From contig CM069448.1 of NCBI GenBank assembly GCA_035610835.1, forward strand, positions 806,001 to 870,000: 64,000 nucleotides of DNA. Reading direction: 5' to 3'. Within the stretch, counting starts at the first letter, position 1, and each line of letters opens with the position of its first letter. The notes under the pieces were generated by a model. The model was not told where the DNA came from, did no database searches, and saw nothing but the letters and a program-made list of their open reading frames with translations. Shown in pieces: positions 12,186 through 24,691 of the stretch. Made by a program: the position numbers and the translations under genes. The stretch is from Ophiura sarsii (Eukaryota; Echinodermata; Ophiuroidea; Amphilepidida; Ophiuridae).

Positions 12186-12906
12186 ACATTTTTTTTCTTC
12201 CAAAATTCATATAGACGGTTGACAACCAGAAAGACAAACTCAAAAACAAAACATTCTGAGAGAAATGAGTTTCAAATTGTATTCCATTGAGTTGTGTGTA
12301 AAACTGAACTGTGCTTTTAACTCAAATAGGGCTATGTATGAGTATTGGGTAAGTCTTCTTGGTACTAAGAATCTTCGGACAACACTAATTTTTTGGTATC
12401 AATATCTAAAACTGACCAAAAAGTGATGTCTTTCTGGTTGTCAATCCTCGATATCCCCATTAGGCAAGGACCCCCCCCCCTGTTTTATGGGCTTGACCGA
12501 CCCACTTTTTGTGTTTTTCAGGTTTTTTTGGTTTTTTTAGATTATTTTTTCTCAAATCATGTAAAATCAGCCGTTTTTTGGCTGAAAAGTATTTTTGGTG
12601 ACATTTTAGGTCAAAAAATAAAATTAATTAAAAAATCGCCTGACCCCACTTGACAGGTCTGTCTGCCCGTAAAACAGGGTGTGTGTTTTTCGTCGCCTTA
12701 ACCACATCATACCCCTTGAAAAATTCTTGATACCGAATTAAATATTGAGACTTTCTAACCTTTCTGATTCTGAAACAGTCTAATAAGATATTGTGATTCA
12801 AACTATAATTGTTTTAAATTGTTGACACATAATACTAAAATTCTATCTCCCGATTCCTGTCCACATCCCTATATAATAATCAGGCAATTATTATTTGTTG
12901 CTGTCA

Positions 12907-13139
12907 TCAAAAGTCTGGTACCCAACCACACTTTGTACACATCTTGCAGCATTCTGGATGCACAGATTTATCTAAACATTCTTCCTGTTTTTTCTCCAAC
13001 TCTGAAGGCAGATTATTATGAGTGCCATCACAGAATGGTGGATTCTTTGTATGCTTACAACCACAAATAGAATACATGGTCTGGGGTTTCTCTGGAACTG
13101 TCCACTTAAAAGAACGGAAGCCTGTGCCCTTGTGGGAAC
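12907..13139 (-). CDS. CISD3: CISD3-like CDGSH iron-sulfur protein, last exon
   Basis: Acceptor (ttccaattattacag) above 13139 and stop codon at 12907-12909. It encodes SHKGTGFRSFKWTVPEKP then CGCKHTKNPPFCDGTH, an exact CDGSH motif (C-X-C-X2-T-X3-P-X-C-D-G-T-H) whose three Cys and one His bind a [2Fe-2S] cluster. Two CDGSH motifs in one chain is the CISD3 (MiNT) arrangement, a mitochondrial matrix protein. The tail after the motif is about 45 residues and contains extra Cys (ECCKMCTKC), which is longer and more Cys-rich than I expect for the family. It joins in phase (1/2 split codon) to the exon at 14588. Confidence 0.85.
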
Positions 13140-13199
13140 CTGTAATAATTGGAAGAAAGAATTGCAGGTTAACAGAGAGGATCAACCATCATGCATGTA

Positions 13200-14165
13200 G
13201 CAGGGTACAACACACCCCAGTCACATGAACATCACATGCTTGTCATATGTACAACACATGTCATGTAACATCACACACATGCCACATGTACATCACATGC
13301 ATGTTATTTCAAGTGTTCCACAAAATAAAGTAGAATCATGCTGCAAAAATAGACCGCAAGGCCTATTTTAAAATGCTGAGTCAGCCAATAGACTTTAAAC
13401 ACAGCAACAGTTCATTTATTGTCAACAAAATAATAAGTTCCATGATAATCAGGATAATGGGCTCACTATCAGTGCTTAGAGTTCATCATGTCATTACCAC
13501 ATGCATGTCACATGTACATTAAATGTATGTCACATACATTGTACACAGCATGCATTATGTCACATGTTGATTGTACATAACATGCATGTCACATGTACAT
13601 TACATGTATGTCACATACATTGTACATAACATGCATGTCACATGTACATTACATGTATGTCACATGTTTATTGTACATAACATGCATGTCACATGTACAT
13701 TACATGTATGTCACATGTTCATTGTACATGCCATGTATGTCACATGTTCATTGTACATAACATGCATGTCATCTGTATGTATGTCACATGTTCATTGTAC
13801 ATAACATGCATGTCATATGTACATTACATGTTTGTCACATGTTCATTGTACATGACATGCATGTCACATGTACATTACATGTATGTCACATGTTCATTGT
13901 ACAACATGCATGTCACATGTATATTAAATGTATGGCATTGTACATAACATGCATGTCACATGTACATTAAATGTATGTCACATAACATGTATGTCACATG
14001 TACATTATATTTATGTCACATGTACATTGTACATAACATGCATGTCACATGTACATTATATGTATGTCACATGTAAATTGTACATAACATGCATGTCACA
14101 TGTACATTAAATGTATGTCACATGTACATTGTACATAACATGCATGTCACATGTACGTCACACAT
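13200..14165. repeat. ACATGT-rich satellite in a CISD3-like intron
   Basis: Roughly 48-bp degenerate units built from acatgcatgtcacatgtaca and ttacatgtatgtcacatg. The reading frames through it are products of the repeat, giving endless Met-His-Val-Thr-Cys strings in several frames, and are not genes. It lies wholly between the two CDGSH exons. Confidence 0.85.
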
Positions 14166-14587
14166 AACACACAATCACATGATCTTTGGTTTCACAAACA
14201 CTGTCCTCTTGACATACTAAATGTAGCTAATGGAAATGAAGGTATCCCTATGTCTCCCAATTGAATTACTGTATGTGGTCAATTTCATTTTCATGAACAT
14301 AAATGCCATTGCTCTGAAATATAAAAAAAAAATCAAACAAAAAGCACAAACATTTGAGTTGATGTGTGACTTGTCTTCCTTTTATGTAGCTCTATAAAAA
14401 GAATCACATTCCCACATTTTGATTCTAACACAGCTGTAATTGTTGCACATATAGCACAAACTTATATGAAGACATTTCCATCACCTTTTTTTATCAGGCT
14501 ATATTTGCCATGCATCTTGGTCAATTTTACAGTGATCATGCCTCAATTTATAATCTGGGCAATAAATACGCCCAGACAATTACTTAC

Positions 14588-14675
14588 TATCACACCACGG
14601 TTGATTCTTGCTGAGTCCACAGGTGCACCATTTCATGAGCTTGCCGGGTTCAAGACCTCTCACTGTATAATAACC
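14588..14675 (-). CDS. CISD3: CISD3-like CDGSH protein, middle exon
   Basis: 88-bp exon: acceptor (ccagtag) above 14675 and donor gtaagt at 14582-14587. It encodes GYYTVRGLEPGKLMKWCTCG then LSKNQPWCD with one extra base. Together with the last exon the first motif reads CTCGLSKNQPWCD-S-SH: the canonical Gly of CDGSH is Ser, while all cluster ligands (three Cys and His) are kept. Taking the closer acceptor would start the exon with a TAG stop in this frame, which is why I chose the one three bases downstream. Confidence 0.75.
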
Positions 14676-14804
14676 CTACTGGAATAAATGCAGGTAGCAA
14701 CGTTAGTATTATCTGCAAAGCAGGCATTGACCAAGAGTTACTTTTTGATGAGTCCTGATGAGGTTTGAAGGGGGAATCAGGGGCAACTTTCCAGAACCAG
14801 GAGC

Positions 14805-14818
14805 CAGGCCCGTCAGAT

Positions 14819-14850
<32 letters not shown>

Positions 14851-15346
14851 CGACGGTGGCGATCGCCCCCCCCCCCCCCCCTTTGAAAATCTTCCCCGGA
14901 AAATGTGTACACAGATGAAAAAAATTCGCGCGCTACGCACGCATTTTTCTTCCCAAAATGCAATATTCTTTGCTACAAGCTTGTTTGGAGCCAAAATGTA
15001 CCTCGATCGTCCACAAAATAGGCGCAAATTCGAAAACTCGCGCATATTTGACTCACAAAAATCTTATCAGTTCATTATCATTTCTCGCCCCCCCCCCCCC
15101 AATATCAATAACCTAGCTACGACACTGCCAAAAACAGAGAAAATCCCCCTCAAAAATATCTCCAAAAACTACTTCCGGTATTTCTGTGCGTCGACCAACA
15201 AGAAAGGTAAACTATGACACCATAATGGAACAGAAAAATTAGAAAATCAGCGCGTCTCCGACGGAAAAAAAACTAGCTCTATCACTTCCGGTGATTTATT
15301 TTTGAAAACGCCCCCCCCCCTTTGAAAAAAGTGTCTTACGGGCCTG
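14805..15346. mobile_element. 542-bp TIR element with G/C tracts, 5-bp target duplication
   Basis: Inverted ends CAGGCCCGT / ACGGGCCTG, flanked by GGAGC at 14800-14804 and 15347-15351. CAG..CTG ends with a 5-bp duplication suggest a hAT5-type element (inference). The interior holds a G tract of about 32 at 14819-14850, C tracts at 14866-14882 and 15091-15101, and the cgcgcgctacgcacgcattt motif shared with 42285-42420 and 61.5-63.8 kb. No coding capacity beyond low-complexity frames. Confidence 0.6.
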
Positions 15347-15351
15347 GGAGC

Positions 15352-16108
15352 TGTCTTGAAAAATATCAACCAACGCTTTAAAAGCAAGGCTTTTGTATTG
15401 GGTTAACTTTGATGGTTTAAAATGCCATGAATCCGATACAGATCTTTTCTAAATAACAAGGTTTGAACCAGGTGCTGCTTTCGGTCAAAAACAGCTTTCT
15501 GTTCAATCAGGAGTCACTTATGGGTGAAACATGGCTCCTGGTCATGTCTTGTAGGAGGTTTAATCAGGAGTTATTCCATGCTATTAAACCATATACATGG
15601 AAATAACTCTTGGCTCCTGCTTATATTTGGAGCTATGAAATTATGTGAACTTCCATTGTGTGCAACAAAAACAATAATCTATAGTATTGATCTTTCTTTC
15701 ATTTTTATCCCCCTGGCTAAAAAACTGGAAGGGGAAATTGTCATCATGCAATAACGAATGGAGTCTATACTTTGTACATAATGGACAATTTTGGTTTGGT
15801 TCCGCCTGTTCAGTGCTCTGATATGTAAATTTAGACTTCAATCTAAACCAAACTTGGTGAGAATAATCTTTGGGTAAGGGGACTTTAAAAGACTCATGGG
15901 GTGTACCCAGGTTGTCCTCTAATGACCCCTGACCCCATTTTGTGTAGGATATTTTGAACTGGTACTCATTGCCTCTAACTTTATATTCTCAAGACCAAAC
16001 AGTGATTTTTACCTGAACGTACATGTATGTATGTATGTAGCATGTATTTCAAAACATTTCTGTTGAATTAGCAGCAATGGACTTCTTTTTTTTGTGTGTG
16101 GCAATTTA
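15352..16108. other. Probable intron sequence, no exon seen
   Basis: Contains locally repeated caggag words (15490-15570) but no splice-bounded coding exon, RNA gene or TIR element that I can support. If the 20665 exon belongs to the CISD3-like gene, this is intron. Confidence 0.45.
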
Positions 16109-16110
16109 TA

Positions 16111-19100
16111 CGAGGGGCGGTCAGTAAATAATGAAAGTGATCATGGTATGGGATGCATGAGTGATTCTATTGAGGGGATAATGTGATCAATACAAAGTAT
16201 GAACCTTTGTCTTTCGAACAATATAGTTTTGGATTTTTAAGTGTGAACTATGACGTCATAGCATTGTCTCAAAGTAAGTACACTTGGGACACTGCTAAAT
16301 CAGTTATTTGGCGGGAAATTTGAATTGTTTTTATGAAACATGTGGTAAGAAGATTGCATAACATGACATCAGAAGCAGGTAAATCCCGATTTTTTTCCGC
16401 ATAAATATGATACAAAAGACAATAACTTTAATCCCTGTGGAATTTGGAATGTGTAGTATAAGAGGAAAAAGTAAGGAGAAGCAATTGAATAAAAGGTATA
16501 CAAATATCAGTATTTCAAATAGCTAATTTTCATTAAAAAATGCCCAGTCAGTGAATCACTAATATTGCGGAAAATCAAACAATTTAGGAAAAATTCAAGC
16601 AATTAACCAGTTTGGAAGATTCCATATGATAGTTAACTAATTATGGTCATGTTTTTTATACTGGGTACCCAAAAAAGGTGGATCTGTTACATTTGCACTA
16701 CATATTATTACTTTGCATGCATATATTTTGGCTAATTTTATCACACATACTCAAATTTGGTCTTATTTTGATGAGAAAGTATTTGGCCTTTATTTTAAAA
16801 AGAAAAATATAAACTACCATGGTTCTGTTAATTACAATAGTTCGTTAAACCTAATTAGTCAGGGGTGGAGGAGTATGCGGAGGAGGAGTATGCGGAGGAG
16901 GAGGAGTGCATAGTTGAACAAGTATGGTGCAATATACATTGGGCAAACATAAAATGTACTGGTTTCACTCTTGGTACAATTCTATATTGAAAACATAACA
17001 TTATTGAAGCATATTTGAATTAAAAATATAATTAGTTAATTAAGGAATCATTAATTAGCATTAAATAAGAAGCTCAAAAAATTGTTGAGAAACATAAGTT
17101 GGTCACAGTTTGCGAATGTATGCAAACATTTGCCTGCACCAAACTGTCCATTTTAAAAGTATACAGGGTGTCTCAAAAAAAACCGTGCACGTGTTTACCC
17201 AACTTATTGACCATGAACTTCTAGAATTTGGTGTAACAATTGTATACATATTGATAGACCAAACACTTAGCTTTCATATGCCGTTCATTTCATCTCATTT
17301 GGTTTTGTCAATCCTGAGATATGATCAATTAACTAAAGCTACCTAAAATCGAAGTTGTGCCACTTTTACGGAAAGAATGCTTAAGATAAGCATCAAAACC
17401 CTCGTCCTCTTAAGGGAGGGTGGTCGCCGATTGCGCTAAAACGCAAAAAACAGTGACCTAGGGCGTCTAGGTGATCGCTTTTACATTCCCTGCGCTCATT
17501 TTGACGAAAACAGATTGAGGCTGCCACCTTACCCGGGGGTAGGGTAAGCCGTCAAGGTCCGATTGTAGGGGGTGGTTGCCACTTTACAAAAAAAGATTAA
17601 ATCGCCATTTTGAAAAATATTTTTATTGTATGTTCCTGAAATATTTTAGCATAGGCCTATGTTAGAAACACCATTTCCATCACTTATAAGCAAAAAATCC
17701 GGTGAAATTCCGATATTTAGAACCTTTTTTGGCGAAGATTTCTATGATATTTCACTGTCCAGCGAATACGGTGGGATTTTGAGGTCGCCCATGTTTGGTG
17801 ACATCATTGTGACGTCATGCGTGGGATGCTTGTACTTGTTTTAGTATGTATGGATAGAGGGAACCTCTAGCTATAACATGGTACCCAAATAAGCATACTC
17901 TACTTTTCGGATTGGATTTTTTTAGGGGGTGGTAACCCCGGTGGTAACAACCCCTCTCTCCGGAGTAAACCCTTTCTATTCATTGCAAACTGTAAAGTGG
18001 CACAACGTTGACTTTAGGTAGCTTTAGTTAATTGGTCATATCTCAAGATTGACAAATCCAAATCAGATGAAATAAACGGAATATGAAAGCTAACCGCTAT
18101 GGCTATCACTATGTATACAATTGTTACACCAAATTATATAAGTCCACGGTCAATAAGCTGGGTAAACACGTGCACGGGTTTTTTTGAGACACCCTGTAGA
18201 AAGGTTGAGGTACCCTTAGTGAATAAATAAATTTAACTATTTGATTAAAAATTAAAAGAAGATATGTAATTAACCTCATGTATTCTGTATTGGATGTTAA
18301 TTAGCACATTTTGTTAAATGCGTTTGTGTGGTGTTATTACTTGTTTTTAACTGTGTTACCAAATAAGTAAAAAACTGCTGGTTTTCAATTCATCAAGCTT
18401 GTAAACTCAGGAGAATTATTAAATTCTTAGGAATGCAACTGATCTGACCTAGTATAGGATGACCAGCATAAGCAGTTTGCCAATCAACATTGGATCACCC
18501 TATATGTTAAATACAACTTAAAACGAAAACATTTTATAATTCAATCTTAAATCAGACTCTTGAAATTTGAATACTGGGTTCAAACATTATGGAAACTAAC
18601 CTAATTTGTTCATTTGAATGTGCTTTGCACATCATGAAGGTGCAAGAAGGATGAACGCAATTAATTGTATGCCACTAAACATGTGCCATTGGGAAAATTT
18701 GAGTCATCCTGTAGTTATAGGGCCCCTTTTTATTGAACATTATTTGAAACTCATACCACTTTAAACATTTGCCACTTCAAATTGGAATGTAAAATCATGT
18801 TTCAGATGCAAATTTAAATTCATTCAATTTAATGATTTGTGGATAATCATGTATACCTAAATTAATGTTTTAAACACCCTATATTAACAACTTTACATAA
18901 GAAAAGGGTGACTTTCAAAATCAATCAATGTTCATGTACATGTAATTGATGCATTTTTATTTGAAATCTACTAGAATTTTGTTAAAATACTAGTCTTTGT
19001 ATGTAATAGAAGCATTTTTCCGGAACTAAATAAACAAATTTTTAGACACCCTGTATGTAGAATTTCAGATTCATAATGAAATTTAATTTGCATATGTATG

Positions 19101-20264
19101 GATGGGTATTTTATTAAACTACTTTAAATCTGTACTGAACTTTTCTCTCATCACTTCTATACATAGTGGAAGTAATTATTGAAACCCTTCTTTTTTAGAA
19201 GATTTTGCTTGTTACACCCTGTACAATTTTGGGCCACCCTGTATAATCAACTTCATTGTATGCTATTTGCATCCGTTACAGTATATGCTTTTAGAATATG
19301 TATACTTTTACCAACTTTAAATGTAAACTTTTTCAGATATAATGCATTAACTGAAAAAGGAACCTAATTTATGGAAAAAGGGACATGTAACACAAATTGT
19401 ACCCAGTATAAAAAACATGACCTTATCTGAACTTATTCGCATGAAACCTGCAGAAAAAATGCGCATGCGCAGACGGCAGATAATTTTGAAACGGGCCCAA
19501 AATGGCTAAAATCATGAAATTTACCAGATAAAAGCTTACTGTGCCTTCAAATTCTAATCAGAAATAATGAAAAATGCTTAAATCAATGTGTAAACATATT
19601 GTGAAAGTCAAAATGAAGATATACAGGAATGTATCAATCAAAGATGGCTGCCACAACCTCTCTTATTACTGTTATCTTTAGAGCTACTAGATATGTATTG
19701 TGTAAGTAATCGTCATATAATTTCAATGGTTTGAGGAAATTTTATGAACAGCTCCTTTTGAAATCCCCACTATTATTGCTTTACATCCCACAACAATTTA
19801 TTAAATTATAATCCCTCCATTGTTCTTTATCCTTTGTTGTTTTCTAAGGTATATTATTGCGAATTTTGCTAAATAAAAGCGTATTTGAGATGGTCCCATC
19901 TTGTTCGTATTAAGGCATTCAGATCTAAAAAAGCGTGTCAAACAGAGATAAGTGTGTATTCTAACCATGTGCCAAGTGTTATCTGTTTTTATGCTTGCAT
20001 TGCCGAGATATACGCAAATGTATCGATCAACCCATATTGAACATATTACATATCCAGCCAAATAATTGACAGATTTTAGTCAGTGTCTGAAACCTATTGT
20101 GTTTATGTTAATGACCTTACATAACCAAAGGTATCTAACAATCCAAAAGTGTATTGTTTGAAAGACAAAGGTTCATACTTTGTATTGATCACATTATCGC
20201 CTCAATAGAATCACTCATGCATCCCATACCATGATCACTTTCATTATTTACTGACCACCCCTCG
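16111..20264. mobile_element. 4.15 kb mariner-type TIR element (envelope of nested elements)
   Basis: TIRs of about 110 bp: CGAGGGGCGGTCAGTAAATA continuing through tgatcatggtatgggatgc, inverted at 20150-20264, with TA at both outer edges. A second inner inverted pair (ggtcatgttttttatactgg at about 16644; its inverse at about 19400) shows a palindromic plan. TACGAGGGG-type ends plus TA duplication are typical of mariner elements. I find no transposase; the interior is occupied by a nested element (17164-18196) and several CAGGGTG ends near 19050 and 19210-19245. Confidence 0.75.
17164..18196. mobile_element. 1.03 kb nested mariner-type TIR element
   Basis: TIRs of about 190 bp start CAGGGTGTCTCAAAAAAAAC and end in the inverse GAGACACCCTG, with TA at 17162-17163 and 18197-18198. 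The arms also share cgtgcacgtgtttacccaac and ttggtgtaacaattgtatac. No transposase frame; the middle is GC-richer and contains ggggtggttgcc-type words. It is inserted in the larger 16111-20264 element. Confidence 0.8.
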
Positions 20265-20664
20265 TAGTGCTCTAGGAAATCGTTATTCTTTTATATCTAC
20301 ATAATAAATGGGGTCCCCCTGCTTTCCCTTATTATCTCAGCTTCAACCTGTGCATAAGCTGGGCATCATCTTACTATACTATACTAATCTACACGCTATA
20401 CAATATGTAATTTGTGTTTCATCTAATCTCCCAACGCCGGCATGATATTTAGATCACTATCAGGTGGAAAAATCTGAAATTCCTTGAAATATTAAAAAAT
20501 AGCAGACTATAGTGTTAAATTGCCTAAAATTTGGCTAAATGAATGCCCATTTAGGCTAAAATATTTACATTTGAGAGTGAAAAAAAAATCTGATTTCAGA
20601 TTTTTATTACAAAATATCATGCCTGCTCCCAACCCGCCCATCCCTTGTTCCTGGGGTAATTCAC

Positions 20665-20793
20665 CTGTGCCGGTGCTGGGCAACGTCCAATTCTTGTGTC
20701 TGGAGGATGGGGTTCCCCATGTGATGCACTGTCTGCTGTAGCTGGTGCTGCTGCTGTAGTGTCAGATGTTATTGCTTTTGAATCACTAGCCAT
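20665..20793 (-). CDS. Candidate first coding exon of the CISD3-like gene
   Basis: ATG at 20791-20793 opens a 43-codon exon (MASDSKAITSDTTAAAPATA..., ending CPAPAQ) that stops at a CAG|gtgaat donor in phase 0. The CDGSH middle exon also starts in phase 0, and joining them gives a 149-residue protein, close to CISD3 length. Ala/Ser/Thr-rich but with only one Lys and two Arg, so a classical mitochondrial presequence is not obvious. The 6 kb intron and the lack of homology in this stretch make the link tentative; an upstream in-frame ATG would add a hydrophobic leader. Confidence 0.4.
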
Positions 20794-20865
20794 CTTCAAA
20801 CTATATTCACACAAAGTCACAAAAAATATAGACACAATTAGAGGTGTATAAGTGTGACCCATCAC

Positions 20866-21119
20866 ATCAAAACAGAGCAGTTGTCTCCATAAATGAAAAA
20901 TGAGATTTAAAATTCATGTTTCTAAGTAATCCTTTATCTTTAAACACCATACTTAATTACTGAAATTGAACATGAAACAAAAGATTTTAATGCAGCTTAA
21001 AAGGTATTTAATCTTTTGACACCTCTCTCCCCCCGCCCCCCCCCCCCCCCCCCCCCCAAAAAAATGATGCTGGAGATCATATGTCATAAGTTGTTGAACA
21101 AAAAGTGTTTCTTTCTTTT
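20866..21119. other. Upstream region with a C tract
   Basis: Short AT-rich stretch with a C run at about 21028-21057. If the 20665 exon is real, its promoter should lie here, but I see no convincing core promoter. Confidence 0.35.
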
Positions 21120-21475
21120 TTGGCGTCCACTCCAACTTAGTTGAGTGATGCCATCCTCCGCAAGTTTTTGCATCATTCGTTTCTATCTTGTGCCTTTCTG
21201 CATGCTTCTGATAAGGGTGTCAGACGAAGGTTGTTGCGCAGTTCCAAACCAAAATACCTCTTAGCTGGTCTACCTCTGGGCCTTTCCCCAATTACGGTGC
21301 CAACAATTGCAACTTTAGGGTATCGTTGAGGGTTCATACGCTGAATGTGTCCATAATACCGCTGTCTTTTTGTGGGAGGAGATCTTCTCAATGAGATGTT
21401 ATTATGCTTGATTTCCAATGTTTGTCTCATGGTGATGTTTCTGATTTTGTCCAGCTTGGTTATGCCTAAAAAGTA
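21120..21475 (-). pseudogene. LINE 3'-end remnant (ORF2 carboxyl tail)
   Basis: Minus-strand frame LDKIRNITMRQTLEIK...RRSPPTKRQRYYGHIQRM then GERPRGRPAKRY. The block R-R-[...]-RYYGHIQRM followed by K/RPRGRP is the conserved carboxyl-terminal tail seen after the reverse transcriptase of several non-LTR retrotransposons. The reverse transcriptase itself is absent, so this is a 5'-truncated fragment. The frame ends at a stop just after AQDRNE. Confidence 0.65.
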
Positions 21476-21779
21476 ACACTTTGTGAATTGAGAGAAAATT
21501 CACCCTAAATCTACATAACTTTTATCTACATGATGTAAAACTATTTGGGAAGCTATTACTACAAGGATACCAGATGTAAATATCAAGTGATATTATACAG
21601 GGTGTGCATTAATTATACAGGGTGTTACATAAGAAAAACATATTTTTTCTAGTTGGGGTGTGTCATATCAAATCCTAGGCGCTCCAATTTATGCATCGTT
21701 CATGCATCATGAATACCGAATTAAAATGTCTATGGAGCGGTCTCGTAAAAACATGGGTTTTTTTACCTTTTGGATCCTA

Positions 21780-22799
21780 CAGTGCAACAGAGCATAAAGT
21801 TCCAAATATTGAATTATAAATATAGTGCCTCCTGATTGTTGTACAACAATGAACATTTCAATCCTAAGTATGTGTATCATACATCATTAAAACAGCTTTG
21901 TTTTAAAGTGCTATTTCGTGTCCTTGTATGATTATCAGCATTGTTACATTTCTTATTAAACCTGATTTCGGATTGGCCAATACTTGATTATCCATACACG
22001 CTAATCCAACCAGCTACTGCCTACTTCCTTTCATGGCCTTGACTATTTAAACTTTTTATTATTATTTAGACTTAGTGCAGGCCTTTAACACGATACCTGT
22101 TTGTACACCCATGCATGTCAGCACACGGTCACCTAAAGTAACAAACATGCATTATGCTTAAACTCATGTCCTTGAATATTCCTTCCATTGTTTGCGTGCA
22201 TGGCTGCACAAGTATTAATAGACTGTTGCCAAGTCTGTGTACAGTTGTATGAAATAGTGGTTACATGTGTTTTTTTCTCTTTTTAAACATACTAAATGTT
22301 TGGAGGACGATATTTTAAATACTAAAGGGATATTGAATTATCTGCTCAGACCATTCTTTTAAGCACATCTTTACCTTTAATTTGATACCATGCAAGTCTG
22401 GTTTGGATACACAGTATTACTTAATAATTTCAACGAGTTTGGTCATTAATTAAGCTTAATTACGACAGATTTTGGGTTTTTGTTAAAAGTAAAGATAAAT
22501 GTGAACTTTTTCTCAGACAGTATTGTTGGCAATGATGGGAACTTCATTTCCTGTAACTTTGGTGTTAATAGCATTTATAGTTTTTGCTGGAAATTCCAAA
22601 AAGCAAATTTGTAATGTATTTCTTTATAATATGCTAATTATATGCAAATAAGGTCAAACCATTTTTTCCCCATGACATTAAATCACCAAGCTGTATTCTA
22701 TAATATGATATAGTCTCCTTGTCTTACATATGTTACTTTTTGAATTAGAGCGTAATTTCAATAACATGCACTTTTGGAACTTTATGCTCTGTTGCACTG
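21780..22799. mobile_element. 1.02 kb TIR element, TA target duplication
   Basis: Inverted ends CAGTGCAACAGAGCATAAAG followed by ttccaaa, with TA on both outer sides (21778-21779 and 22800-22801). The interior is AT-rich and non-coding. TA duplication and TIR-only structure suggest a Tc1/mariner-type nonautonomous element. CAGGGTG ends just outside (21598, 21618) show that the area is a hot spot for such inserts. Confidence 0.7.
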
Positions 22800-22801
22800 T
22801 A

Positions 22802-23919
22802 GAATTAAAAATATAAAATTGATCATCTATGCAAGAAGAAGTCATACTCTATCTAAGAGTCCTAATAAAAAACCCTTCTCCAACACATACAACCTACGTA
22901 GATTTTAACTAAATAACCCAGCTTTTTGCCTAAATCTGGTCAAATCTCTGTTTAGCAGGGGCCGTTCTTGGGGTGTATCAGTGTTTGAAGTGTTTTAGCG
23001 TGGAAATCTAGGCTTTCGTTTGATACTAACATTATTGTGATTGGACAAAGGTTATTAGGCCCGTGGATTAGCACTTTTAAAAAAATGACAGATCTATGAT
23101 TTTGTTTTAGCCAGTATGCAAAAACCATTTTATTATAGCAATAGGGAGGGTTATAGAATCCTCACAATCGGGACTTTGTTGTTTCTCTATTTTAATTACT
23201 GCATTCACATTAGACAGGATGCATTGGTCGAAAAGACTCATGCCACTGTTTCAAAAGTGTATGTCTAAATAAAGAAATAAAGTATTACGTATTTATTGTT
23301 GATCCTGGTCGTAGTGGTTCCCCATACAGAATAATGGTACAGTCCAAAACGCTACATTGTTTTCGGGGCGGTGTTTGTTTAAGGTTATCAAGTAATCAAT
23401 ACACCATTGCAATGGTTTTGACTGCGTAGAAGCCAGTTTTAATAAGAGCGCTTTAGCACCAAAAGGATTTGGTATGGTACCCATACACAATTTATTTTTT
23501 CCTCTAATACAAGTATTTAAAAGCAGGTGTAGTAAGAAGGCAGGATAAAGGGCTTTCACAAAAAAGTGAGTCGACCAATCATCCCTTGTTAAAATATACA
23601 GGGTGGCCAAAATCATATTAAATTGAAAGCAATGCTTTGAAGCAAAACAAAATTATATTTGAGTTTTGTGGCATTAATTATAATTTGAATCGTTGGCAAA
23701 ATGACCTAGATAAAGAAAGACAATTATATAGCAGAATTTATGTGACAAACAAAATTATATAGGGTGATCAAAATGTACCATGGAAGTCGATGGGAAAATT
23801 CCAAGTGGGAGAGAAGAAACCTCTTTAATTTATCATCTTACGGCTGATAATAAGACATTAATCAACACAAATCAGCAGCATGGAGAGCATGTAGCAAAAT
23901 GATCAAATTATGGAAGTCA
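22802..23919. other. No gene seen; further mariner-type ends
   Basis: AT-rich. The only signature is atacagggtggccaaaatc at about 23597 and a related agggtgatcaaaatgtacc at about 23761, both resembling mariner termini. Frames here are short and without domains. Confidence 0.45.
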
Positions 23920-23927
23920 ACTCACAC

Positions 23928-24691
23928 TAGGACCAGGAGATGACGTCGGTGGTATCGACGGAGATCTCAACATAGATCTAGGACTAAACCGATCACAAAT
24001 ACCAAAAACCTCGTTAACATATCATCGTACAATCTCTCTGATTACGAACAATCCATTCTCTCGCATGGTTTAAAATTCTGCTCTACTCCTGCTTCTCTTG
24101 ACCGCCTTCAACTTCGCACGGATCTAGATAAATTCGCTCGTCGTCTTCGCCTTAAACATTTTCATCACAAAGATGACTCCGATGATGAGACTAGACCCAA
24201 TACTCACACTCATCAGCTTCTCAAGCACCCTCTTCTTAGAAAGCAGAGTACTTTCACTCCTTCTCCCGGCAATGATCTTTTTCTTGACGCTTATATAACT
24301 GCTGTTGATGCTGACATCATGAATGATATAACTCCCAAGACCTATCGCAACATTACACCCCATGAAGATAAAGCTCTTCATGACTTGAAAGGTAATAGGT
24401 CGTATTATCATCAAGGAGACATACAGAGGATCAGCGGTGTTCATACAAGATCGTGAGCAATATATCGAAGAATGTTCCCGGCAACTCAATGACACCAAGT
24501 ACTACACTAAACTTGACCATGATCCCACTCCCGAATTCACCAAAGATGTTGACAAAGCTCTTAACAAAGCTGCTACCATTGGCCTAATTGATAAGGAGTT
24601 GAAAACAGCACTTAGGCCTAGAAACCCCAAGCCGGGTAGATTCTACACTCTTCCCAAAATTCACAAACAATACGACAGCATACCCCCCCCC

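Noticed and set aside
13571..14110. Met-His-Val-Thr-Cys-rich frames
   Set aside because: Products of the ACATGT satellite inside an intron, overlapping one another in several frames.
14650..15217. Poly-Pro/poly-Gly frames
   Set aside because: Generated by G and C homopolymers within a TIR element; no conserved sequence around them.
21141..21430. Host gene with a GRPRGRP-type DNA-binding motif (AT-hook)
   Set aside because: The RPRGRP word sits in the standard order of a LINE carboxyl-terminal tail (RYYGHIQRM then RPRGRP), so a retrotransposon remnant explains it better.
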